A DNA stretch of 36,948 bases, from contig JAICMI010000011.1 in assembly GCA_025929315.1 (NCBI GenBank), forward strand, positions 1-36,948. The letters run 5' to 3'. Position numbers and translations under genes: made by a program. A model generated the notes under the pieces. The model worked only from the letters and a program-made list of their open reading frames with translations, was not told where the DNA came from and searched no databases. The stretch's first letter is position 1, and each line of letters begins with the position of its first letter. The DNA is from Frankiaceae bacterium. GTDB taxonomy: Bacteria; Actinomycetota; Actinomycetes; JAFAQI01. Of this stretch, positions 7,953-14,813 are shown one piece after another.

Positions 7953-8618
7953 TCAGCCGGCGAGCGCCTTCGCCGCTACGCGGAGGTCGCTGACGAGCCC
8001 GGCGTAGGCCGCGTCCCGGTCGTCCGCCCGCAGCACGGCTGACGGGTGGATCGTGGCGAGCGCGAACGCGCTTGCGCTGCCGTCGTCCTCGCCGCGGTCG
8101 AAGTCCTGCGCATGCGCGGCTGACGTCGGCCAGGGCATGAGGACGCCGCGCGACTTCGTCACTCGGAACGACGGGCCGAACAGCGCCTTCGCGGCGGTCG
8201 CGCCTAGCGCGATCACGACCTCCGGGTCGAGCAGGGCGAACTCGGCGACCAGCCACGGCCGGCACGCGCCGATCTCGTGCGTGTCCGGAGTGGCATGGAT
8301 GCGTCGCTTGCCGTTCGACGAGGGAGTGAATTTGAAGTGCTTCACCGCGTTGGTGGTGTAGGTGTGCGCGGGATCGAGGCCGGCCTCGGCAACCGCTCGG
8401 TCGAGCAGCTTGCCTGCCGGGCCGACGAACGGCTCGCCGCGCTGGTCCTCGACATCGCCGGGCTGCTCCCCGACGAGCATCAGTCGTGCGCTCACCGGGC
8501 CCTTGCTGAACACGGTCTGCGTCGCGTTCTCGTGCAGATGGCAGCCGCGACACTCACGCGCGGCCTTGCGTAGACCCTCGAGGTCAGCGCTTCCGGGCAC
8601 GAACTCCGCTGCTGACAT
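7953..8618 (-). CDS. udgX: UdgX-type uracil-DNA glycosylase
   Basis: Iron-sulfur uracil-DNA glycosylase of the UdgX class, 221 residues. Motif 1 is GEQPGDVEDQ at 50-59. The class-defining KRRIH loop is at 104-108, with His108 as the residue that in UdgX forms a covalent bond to the sugar after uracil removal. The second catalytic motif is HPSAVLR at 191-197. Iron-sulfur ligands are likely Cys23, Cys26, His94 (in NAVKHFKF, where ordinary family-4 enzymes have Cys) and Cys119. The ATG at 8618 follows a TACGTT -10 box by 7 bases, suggesting a leaderless message. A longer frame continues upstream but overlaps the divergent copD start and shows no homology. Confidence 0.93.
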   Translation of the reverse strand: MSAAEFVPGSADLEGLRKAARECRGCHLHENATQTVFSKGPVSARLMLVGEQPGDVEDQRGEPFVGPAGKLLDRAVAEAGLDPAHTYTTNAVKHFKFTPSSNGKRRIHATPDTHEIGACRPWLVAEFALLDPEVVIALGATAAKALFGPSFRVTKSRGVLMPWPTSAAHAQDFDRGEDDGSASAFALATIHPSAVLRADDRDAAYAGLVSDLRVAAKALAG

Positions 8619-8625
8619 GAGCGGG

Positions 8626-8635
8626 AACGTACCCT
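8626..8635. promoter_or_regulatory. Overlapping divergent -10 boxes for udgX and copD
   Basis: AACGTACCCT gives TACGTT on the minus strand, 7 bases before the udgX ATG, and TACCCT on the plus strand, 6 bases before the copD ATG. The two start codons are only 23 bases apart. Both messages would be leaderless and their promoters cannot easily be used at the same time. Confidence 0.5.
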
Positions 8636-8641
8636 CACCCA

Positions 8642-9607
8642 ATGGCCGGGACTCGGGCGGCAGATCCTGGCGTCCGCGACCCCGCAAACGTCGCGGGCAT
8701 CGCGACCGGTGTCGCCGTCGCAGGTGTGCTCATGGCGTGCTTGCTGCGTCCGGAGATCGGTAGGTATCTCACCGAAGCCGTCGCCCTCGTCTGCGCGTTG
8801 GGGGCCGCCGGCATCGCCCTTTATCTCGCCCGGCTGCCCGATGAGGCGGGTCCGGCAGCGGCACTACGTCGCTGGACGGCGTCCCTCGCAGTCACAGCCT
8901 TCGCCGCCGCCCTGCTGACGCTGCCATTCGCCGTGATGGACGTCTCCGGCGACGGGCTGCGCGGGCTCGGCGACGGACTCGCGCGCGAAGCCGCACTGCG
9001 CGGCGGTGACTACGAATCGATACTGGCGCGCGCGGCGGGTCTCATCCTGCTCGTGCTCGCGCTCCGGATAGGTCGCACCTCGCGGCTCGCGGTGCTCGTC
9101 AGCGCGATCCTGATCATTGGATCGTTCCTCTTGATGGGGCACGTCCGCACCCATGGACCAAGGGCAGCAGTCCTCGCTGCGACGTTCGCGCACGTGGGCG
9201 CTGCCGCCGCGTGGTTCGGCGGACTGTTGGGCCTGGGCTTCGGCCTGCGGCAGTCGCGTGCTGACATGCGCGCGACCGGCCGCCTCCTCGCGACGTTCGC
9301 TCGGACGATGTCCGTCGTACTGGCTCTTCTTCTTGCGGCCGGTGTGGGGCTCGCCGTCCTCTATCTGCCCTCCCCGCGCGCACTTGTCGAAACCGCGTAC
9401 GGCGAAGTGCTGCTGCTGAAGCTTGCAGTCGTGGTGGTGACACTTGTGCTGTCCGCCGCCAACCATCGACGTCTGGTGCCGGCTGCAGAAGACGGGAACG
9501 CCACTGCCGTGCACGTCTTGCGTGTCAATATCGCTGCCGAGCAGGTGCTGCTCGTCACAGTGCTCGCCATCACCGAGATCCTCATGCGCCAGAACCCGGG
9601 AGGCTGA
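8642..9607 (+). CDS. copD: CopD-family copper transport membrane protein
   Basis: Integral membrane protein of 321 residues with about eight hydrophobic helices and a C-terminal CopD domain (about residues 150-320). Recognisable parts are HVGAAAAWFGGLLGLG, the ARTMSVVLALLLAAGVGLAVLYL helix and the KLAVVVVTLVLSAANHRR segment of the CopD/YcnJ family. CopD works with the periplasmic or extracytoplasmic copper chaperone CopC, probably bringing copper across the membrane or passing it to exported copper enzymes. The copC gene follows one base after the stop, so the pair is co-translated. The start is probably leaderless. Role: copper handling, firm at family level; direction of transport is not known. 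Confidence 0.85.
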   Translation: MAGTRAADPGVRDPANVAGIATGVAVAGVLMACLLRPEIGRYLTEAVALVCALGAAGIALYLARLPDEAGPAAALRRWTASLAVTAFAAALLTLPFAVMDVSGDGLRGLGDGLAREAALRGGDYESILARAAGLILLVLALRIGRTSRLAVLVSAILIIGSFLLMGHVRTHGPRAAVLAATFAHVGAAAAWFGGLLGLGFGLRQSRADMRATGRLLATFARTMSVVLALLLAAGVGLAVLYLPSPRALVETAYGEVLLLKLAVVVVTLVLSAANHRRLVPAAEDGNATAVHVLRVNIAAEQVLLVTVLAITEILMRQNPGG

Positions 9608-9608
9608 C

Positions 9609-10217
9609 GTGCACCAAACGGGTCGACTGGCGGTCGTCGTGGCGACAGGGGCCCTCGCACTGTTGGGTCCAGCCGCTCCTGCGCTCGCGCACGCCGAGGT
9701 CAAAGCCACGTCGCCGCAGTCCGGCAGCACGGTGCACGGCACCCTCACGCGAGTTTCGGTGACGTTCAGCGAGGCCGTCACCTTGGTCCCGCACGCCTTG
9801 CGCATGACGACGGACCTCGGCATCCCGATCAGTCTCGAGACCCCGCGGTTGAGCGCCGGTGACACCGTCCTGTCGGCCAACGTGCAGGACCACCTGGCCG
9901 CCGGGGACTACGCCGTCGCCTGGCGCGTCCAGGCCGACGACGGGCACCTGGAGAGCTCGACGTTCTCCTTCAGCGTCGGTTCGGCCGCCGAGTCGGCGAT
10001 GACGTCCTCTGACAAGGCCGCGCCCCCGCTGGCTCCCCCACCGGCGGACGAGCCGTTGTGGCCGGTTGTCGTTGCCGCAGCGATCGCGATCGTCGGCGGT
10101 GCCGCCGCCGGGTTCGCCGTCCGGCGTGGGCTGCGCCTGGTGTGGTCCGTCCCGATCACCAATGTTCAACACACAGCGCCATCAGCCGATCACGGAACGT
10201 TGCGGCTGCCCATGTAA
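9609..10217 (+). CDS. copC: CopC-domain copper-binding protein with C-terminal anchor
   Basis: Exported copper chaperone of 202 residues. A signal peptide ends at ALA-HAEV, so the mature protein starts with His, the classic Cu(II) ligand of CopC. The CopC beta-sandwich covers about residues 30-125 (SPQSGSTVHG, VSVTFSEAV, YAVAWRVQADDGHLESSTFSFSV), with a second His in GHLES. A Pro-rich linker and one membrane helix (about 155-175) tether it outside. It starts with GTG one base after copD, equivalent to a split YcnJ. It lies directly upstream of two exported cupredoxin proteins, which makes copper supply to them a reasonable inference. Confidence 0.88.
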   Translation: MHQTGRLAVVVATGALALLGPAAPALAHAEVKATSPQSGSTVHGTLTRVSVTFSEAVTLVPHALRMTTDLGIPISLETPRLSAGDTVLSANVQDHLAAGDYAVAWRVQADDGHLESSTFSFSVGSAAESAMTSSDKAAPPLAPPPADEPLWPVVVAAAIAIVGGAAAGFAVRRGLRLVWSVPITNVQHTAPSADHGTLRLPM

Positions 10218-10356
10218 CACAAAGTCCCGACACATATTTGGGACGAATCGCCTACAGACCTCCCTTGCCGGACGACCCGGTCAGTCGGTGTCATGAAGCA
10301 ACGGGGTTCCCAGTCCCCCATTGACCGTGTCATGGCCCGGATCGGGAGGACTTTTC
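10218..10356 (+). promoter_or_regulatory. Intergenic region before the copper-protein operon
   Basis: These 139 bases hold a weak GTCCC-11-GGGAC stem (10224-10244), an exact direct repeat GTGTCATG at 10288-10295 and 10327-10334 (39 bases apart), and the GGGAGGA ribosome-binding site (10344-10350) of the next gene. The repeat could be an operator, but I recognise no known copper-regulator site in it. Confidence 0.35.
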
Positions 10357-12378
10357 ATGGGAACGCGCGCCGTCGGGTTCAGCCGCTTCCACCGTCTCAT
10401 CATGTGGGGCAGCGCGTCGGTTCTGCTCGCGGGCACCGGCGTGGTGGGCGCTGCTGCCACCGCCGCGCCGTCGGTCCACCAGTGGTACCAGCAGGTGGAC
10501 ACCGGCGGCACTTTCCTGCCGACCAGCGGGCCTCAGCGGACGGTCATCATCGGACCGGACCACAAGATCTACAACACACCCGACGGTATCCCGCCGCATC
10601 CGGACCCGGCGTTCCTGCAGCAGGTGCCGGGCGGACCATGCACCGCGCAGAACCCGTACGAAGGCAGCTACGTCTCACCGAAGCGCTATGGCACCGGCTG
10701 CAAGCGCATCCAGTTCGCCTTCGGACCGATCAACGTGCGTCCGGGCATGAATGACGCCATGATCCGGCCGACCACGATCGAGCAGCCGCGCTACGACGGC
10801 TACGTCGTGCGTTTCCAGCCCGGTCTCGTTCGTGCGACTGACGGCTCAGTACCGCCCGTCGAGCAGCTCCACCTGCATCACGCCACCTGGCTCAACCTGG
10901 GCAGCTCCTACGGCAGTGGTCCCTTCTTCGCCGCTGGTGAGGAAAAGACGATCGCCGACTTCCCGACTGGTTACGGCATGCACGTCAGTGCCGCCGATGC
11001 GTGGGGCCTGCTCTACATGGTCCACGACGCGCAGGCCAACCCGGACAACGTGTGGGTCACCTACAACATCGACTTCGTCGACGACGCCTCCGCGGCGAAG
11101 GACGGCATCGTCGAGGCCAAGCCGCTGTGGCTCGACGTACAACGCAAGGCGATCTACAAAGGCGCGCCGAGCACTGGTGCCAACCCGGTGTTCAACGTGC
11201 AGCGCGGGTTCGGGCATGTCGACCCGATGACCCACACGCACGTGTGCTCATGGCCGGATGAGAACTGCTCCAACTTCGACGTCTACGGCCACAAGACGCC
11301 ACAGCAAGGCGAGAGCGAACAGAGCTTGCACGCCAACATCGCCGGAGCTGACTACAAGGTCACCAAAGACATGGCCGGCACGTTGATCGGCCTCGGTGGT
11401 CACTTGCATCCGGGTGGCATCCGTGACGAGGTGAGCCTCGTCCGGCATGGGGTTCAGAAACCGATCTTCGACTCCGACTCGGTCAACTGGAACCACGCCA
11501 ACCCCAAGAGAGCGGGCGGTCCGCCGACGTCATGGGACTTCTCCATGACGGTGACCGGCGCACCCTTGGGATGGAAGGTGAAGGTCAAGACCGGAGACAC
11601 CATCCGGCTCAACGCGGTCTACGACAACCAGATCTCCTCCTGGTACGAGAACATGGGCATCGTCGTCGGTTACATCGCCCCGAAGGACCCGCACGGTCCG
11701 CCGGGTGTCGACGTGTTCGATGACAACGTCAAGATCGTCAACGGCATGCCGGCCAACGCGATCGCGCCCAAGGGCCCGTTCGTCTTCAACTACCGGCCGA
11801 AGGTCTGTCACCCGTCGCTGACCGGTCCCCACAAGGTCTTGTGCCTGCACGGTCAGGTGACGCACGGCGCACTGCCGGAGAACCTCGACACGTCAGCGCC
11901 CTGCACCAAGGCGTCGTGCCCCGGCCTCACCCACAAGGTCGGGCCGAAGATCAGCGACATCTACGCCGCCGGCTTCACCTACGGCCAGGCGGACCAAGGT
12001 GTCGTCGACGCGGCCGGGATCCCGCGCGTCGAGCGGGGCAAGCCGCTGACCCTGTGGAACCTCGACGCGAGCTCGAAGGTCTACCACACGTTCACCGCGT
12101 GCCGATATCCGTGCAGCGGAGCAACGTCGGTCAACTATCCGGTGGCCGACGGAGGCAACGGCAACGCGCACGATGCGATGAACTTCGAGTCGATGGAGCT
12201 GGGTTACGGCCTGCTCTTCGAGCCGGCCAAGTCCCAGGTCGGCGGCAGTGAGCCCTACGACATGCAATGGATGAAGAACGGCGTTTCGTGGACGTTCACG
12301 CCGACCCGTGACGGCGTCTACACGTTCTTCTGCCGCATACACCCAGGCATGCGCGGCGTCTTCAAAGTCGTCGGCTAG
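10357..12378 (+). CDS. Exported PHM/DBM-like copper protein with C-terminal cupredoxin
   Basis: Secreted protein of 673 residues with a signal peptide (about 12-37). The order of candidate copper ligands resembles copper type II monooxygenases (PHM, dopamine beta-monooxygenase): His174-His175 in LHLHHATW, His209 in GYGMHV, His349-x-His351 in GGHLHPGG, and Met433 in ENMGIVVGY. A second domain (about 540-673) is a cupredoxin with His577 (VYHTFT), Cys659, His662 and Met665 in CRIHPGM, a type-1 copper site. Several Cys pairs suggest disulfides. By inference it is an extracellular copper oxidase or monooxygenase that passes electrons through its own blue-copper domain. Substrate unknown. The ATG at 10357 has a strong GGGAGGA site; an upstream GTG is less likely. 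First gene of a four-gene run. Confidence 0.7.
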   Translation: MGTRAVGFSRFHRLIMWGSASVLLAGTGVVGAAATAAPSVHQWYQQVDTGGTFLPTSGPQRTVIIGPDHKIYNTPDGIPPHPDPAFLQQVPGGPCTAQNPYEGSYVSPKRYGTGCKRIQFAFGPINVRPGMNDAMIRPTTIEQPRYDGYVVRFQPGLVRATDGSVPPVEQLHLHHATWLNLGSSYGSGPFFAAGEEKTIADFPTGYGMHVSAADAWGLLYMVHDAQANPDNVWVTYNIDFVDDASAAKDGIVEAKPLWLDVQRKAIYKGAPSTGANPVFNVQRGFGHVDPMTHTHVCSWPDENCSNFDVYGHKTPQQGESEQSLHANIAGADYKVTKDMAGTLIGLGGHLHPGGIRDEVSLVRHGVQKPIFDSDSVNWNHANPKRAGGPPTSWDFSMTVTGAPLGWKVKVKTGDTIRLNAVYDNQISSWYENMGIVVGYIAPKDPHGPPGVDVFDDNVKIVNGMPANAIAPKGPFVFNYRPKVCHPSLTGPHKVLCLHGQVTHGALPENLDTSAPCTKASCPGLTHKVGPKISDIYAAGFTYGQADQGVVDAAGIPRVERGKPLTLWNLDASSKVYHTFTACRYPCSGATSVNYPVADGGNGNAHDAMNFESMELGYGLLFEPAKSQVGGSEPYDMQWMKNGVSWTFTPTRDGVYTFFCRIHPGMRGVFKVVG

Positions 12379-12415
12379 CAACTACACACCATCCAGTAAC
12401 AGGAGAACGCCCGGC

Positions 12416-12439
12416 ATGAGCGAAATGTCCTGCCCATGA
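12416..12439 (+). CDS. Seven-codon leader reading frame (possible)
   Basis: The AGGAG at 12401-12405 is placed to serve the ATG at 12416, which reads MSEMSCP and stops. Its TGA overlaps the ATG (12436) of the amidohydrolase gene. This looks like a translational-coupling leader. It could instead be chance, with AGGAG acting on 12436 at a poor distance of 30 bases. Confidence 0.35.
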   Translation: MSEMSCP

Positions 12440-14256
12440 GCGACTGGGTGTGGCGCCATCTTGATCGTTGGTCGAACTTGTCGGAACGAATGCCGGTGGA
12501 CGTGCTCCCTGCGTCCAACGGTGAGTTCCTTCCGCCGCCGCCGACCGAACAGCAGATCCGCGTCATGCGGATGCAGAACGACAAGGCCGAAGAGGTCCGC
12601 GACAAGCTCGGCATGTCGCGGCGCACCTTCGTCCGGAGCGCTTCTGCCATCGGCGTCGGCTTCTGGGCGATCAACCAGGTCTACCGCGGAGAGTGGGGTC
12701 ACTACTCGTCCGGCGCAGAGGCAGCCGGTCCGATCGGTGACGACGCGTGCTCGCTCGAGTTCCCCAACGCCCAGCTGAACAACTTGCCCGGCGAGTTCAT
12801 CTTCGACGTACAGACACACCACGTCGACTCGTCCAGCACGGCCAAGTGGCGGATCGACAACCCCGGGGTCCAGGCGGCGTTCATGGCACTGTGGTCGCAG
12901 TCGGGTCCGCTCGGCGGTTTCCCGAACGTCGGCAAGGACGGCCACATCTCCGGGTTCGGCAAGGGCGGCGAGATCGACCCGATCGAGAACTTGTCGCGTT
13001 ACCACTACCTCAAGACGCTGTTCCTCGACTCCTCGACCAACATGACGGTGCTGTCCTGCGTACCGTCGGAGGAGAGCCAGCAGCCGCTGCCGACTCCCGA
13101 AGCGCACGACACCGTGCAGATCGTCAACCACCTCGCCGGCAACACCCCGCGATCGGTGATGCACGCGTTCGTGATGCCCAACCGTGGCTCCTACGGCGTC
13201 CAGCCCTACGCAAAGAACTTCCGCCCGATCCACCAGCAAGAAGAGTTCGACCTGATGGAGCAGAACGTCCGCAACTTCAAGGACGTCCTCCGCGGGTGGA
13301 AGGTCTACACGCCGTGGGGTGACGTCCCCTACGCGAGTGGCTGGTTCCTCGACGACGAGATCGGGATGGCGTTCATCGCGCAGGTGCGCAAGCTCACCAA
13401 GATCGGCGGACCTCCGGTCATCGCCTGCCACAAGGGCTTCGCGCTGCCGGCGTTCGACCACCGCGCCGCGTCCCCGCGCGACATCGGCCCGGCTGCGCGC
13501 CAGAACCCCGACATCAACTTCGTCGTCTACCACTCGGGCTTCGACAGCGAGCACCAAGGCCCATACGCCGGCGACAACAAGGTCAACTCTGCCGACCGTG
13601 GCGTCGACTGCTTCATCAAGAGCCTGCGCGAGAACAACTACGACGCGACGCGCTTCATCCCGAAGGGACTTGCGCACGGCAACGTGCCCAACGTCTTCGG
13701 CGAGATCGGCTCGACGATGGCGTCGGTGCTCGGCGACCCCGACCAGGCGGCCAACCTGCTCGGCAAGCTGATCAAGTACGTCGGCCCGCTTCGCATCGCG
13801 TGGGGCACCGACAGCCTGTGGTTCGGCTCTCCGCAGCCGATCATCACCGGCCTGCGTGCACTGCAGTTCACCAACAAGGCCAAGGAGTTCTACAACCTGC
13901 CGCACGGCCTCGACGGTGACGCGTGGGACCCGCGGATCAACGCGTTGTCGGCGCACAGCTATCGACACGCACACCCCCACGTCGACGGCTGGCCGACTGA
14001 CCACAAGGCGCACCCGGAGCGCACGATCCGCAACCGCATCTTCGGCCGCAACGCCGCCACCGTCTACAAGGTCGAGCCGGACGTCGTACGCAAGAAGATC
14101 GCGTGCGACGACGTGCAGAAGATTCGTGACGCCTACCTGATCAACCCGGCCACGCCCCAGGAGATCAGACCGTTCGCAACCAACAAGATGCCGGCCGGGC
14201 GAACACCGCAACAAGTGCTCGCCGGCACCTGGCCCAACGCCCCCTTCACGCCATGA
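12436..14256 (+). CDS. Tat-exported amidohydrolase-family protein
   Basis: A 606-residue TIM-barrel protein of the amidohydrolase-2 (ACMSD-like) family. A twin-arginine motif SRRTFVRSA (Arg62-Arg63) precedes a short hydrophobic stretch, suggesting export through Tat as a folded metalloprotein; about 60 residues unusually precede it. Barrel motifs are FDVQTH (124-128), His332 in ACHKG, His366 in VYHSGF and Asp459 in WGTDS, the expected metal positions. The first His of the usual H-x-H motif is Gln126. The next residues include a second His (His129). The protein probably hydrolyses or decarboxylates an organic substrate outside the membrane. An alternative ATG at 12613 would put the Tat motif at the N-terminus but has no clear ribosome-binding site. 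It overlaps the next gene by ATGA. Confidence 0.75.
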   Translation: MSDWVWRHLDRWSNLSERMPVDVLPASNGEFLPPPPTEQQIRVMRMQNDKAEEVRDKLGMSRRTFVRSASAIGVGFWAINQVYRGEWGHYSSGAEAAGPIGDDACSLEFPNAQLNNLPGEFIFDVQTHHVDSSSTAKWRIDNPGVQAAFMALWSQSGPLGGFPNVGKDGHISGFGKGGEIDPIENLSRYHYLKTLFLDSSTNMTVLSCVPSEESQQPLPTPEAHDTVQIVNHLAGNTPRSVMHAFVMPNRGSYGVQPYAKNFRPIHQQEEFDLMEQNVRNFKDVLRGWKVYTPWGDVPYASGWFLDDEIGMAFIAQVRKLTKIGGPPVIACHKGFALPAFDHRAASPRDIGPAARQNPDINFVVYHSGFDSEHQGPYAGDNKVNSADRGVDCFIKSLRENNYDATRFIPKGLAHGNVPNVFGEIGSTMASVLGDPDQAANLLGKLIKYVGPLRIAWGTDSLWFGSPQPIITGLRALQFTNKAKEFYNLPHGLDGDAWDPRINALSAHSYRHAHPHVDGWPTDHKAHPERTIRNRIFGRNAATVYKVEPDVVRKKIACDDVQKIRDAYLINPATPQEIRPFATNKMPAGRTPQQVLAGTWPNAPFTP

Positions 14257-14813
14257 GCGCGCTTCGCATGCTTCGGTTCGGTCGAGTAGCCGCCACGTTG
14301 GCTGCTGCGGTCGCGTTGACCGCCGTCGTACCGGCGACCGCGGCACCCGGTTCAGCCACAACGGACTACAAGGCGCCGTTCAAGGTCGGCCCCAGTGGCG
14401 GCGACGGCTTCAGCTATCACAGCGCCAGCAGTGACGGCACCGTGACGGTCGGACGTGTCTATCCGATCCCGGGTGCGATCAACTGCACCAAGGGCGGGCC
14501 CTACGCGATGCTCTACGTCGACCACAAGGCAACCAAGCCGGTCCACAAGGTCGTGTTGAGCTACACGAACGCCGCGGTGGACAACTTCACCTTTGCGCTG
14601 TTGTCGCTGCGCGACCCGCAACGCAACCGTTGGTACGGCACGACATCGAACCGCGGCTTCGTCGCGGGCTCTGGCACGATCACGCTGAAGCCGGACGCGG
14701 GCCAGGGCCCGTTCCCGCGCACCTTGCGCATCCAGTTCGGGTTGCAGCAGTCCAGTGCATGTCCCAACGCGGACGCCGGCACGATCCAGTTCACCAAGGT
14801 GCAGGTGTCGTGA
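14253..14813 (+). CDS. Small secreted protein of unknown function
   Basis: I do not recognise this 186-residue protein. It has a clear Sec signal peptide (about 8-31, ending PATAA), then an all-beta-looking domain rich in Gly, Ser, Thr and Tyr, with two Cys (in AINCTKGG and SSACPNAD) that could form a disulfide. There are no obvious metal-ligand clusters. Its start overlaps the amidohydrolase stop (ATGA) and its stop overlaps the next start (GTGA), so it is an integral part of the operon. It may bind one of the two cupredoxin proteins or the substrate; this is inference from position. Confidence 0.75.
   Translation: MSALRMLRFGRVAATLAAAVALTAVVPATAAPGSATTDYKAPFKVGPSGGDGFSYHSASSDGTVTVGRVYPIPGAINCTKGGPYAMLYVDHKATKPVHKVVLSYTNAAVDNFTFALLSLRDPQRNRWYGTTSNRGFVAGSGTITLKPDAGQGPFPRTLRIQFGLQQSSACPNADAGTIQFTKVQVS

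Noticed and set aside
10649-11260. His-x-His at residues 293-295 of the PHM-like protein as the second copper motif
   Set aside because: The later HxH at 349/351 is followed by a Gly-rich turn and strand and stands at a PHM-like distance from Met433, so it fits better; the first remains possible.
12382-14361. 659-residue minus-strand open frame opposite the amidohydrolase
   Set aside because: It reads as an Arg/Val/Asp-rich shadow of the plus-strand gene, which has clear family motifs, Tat signal and coupling to its neighbours.
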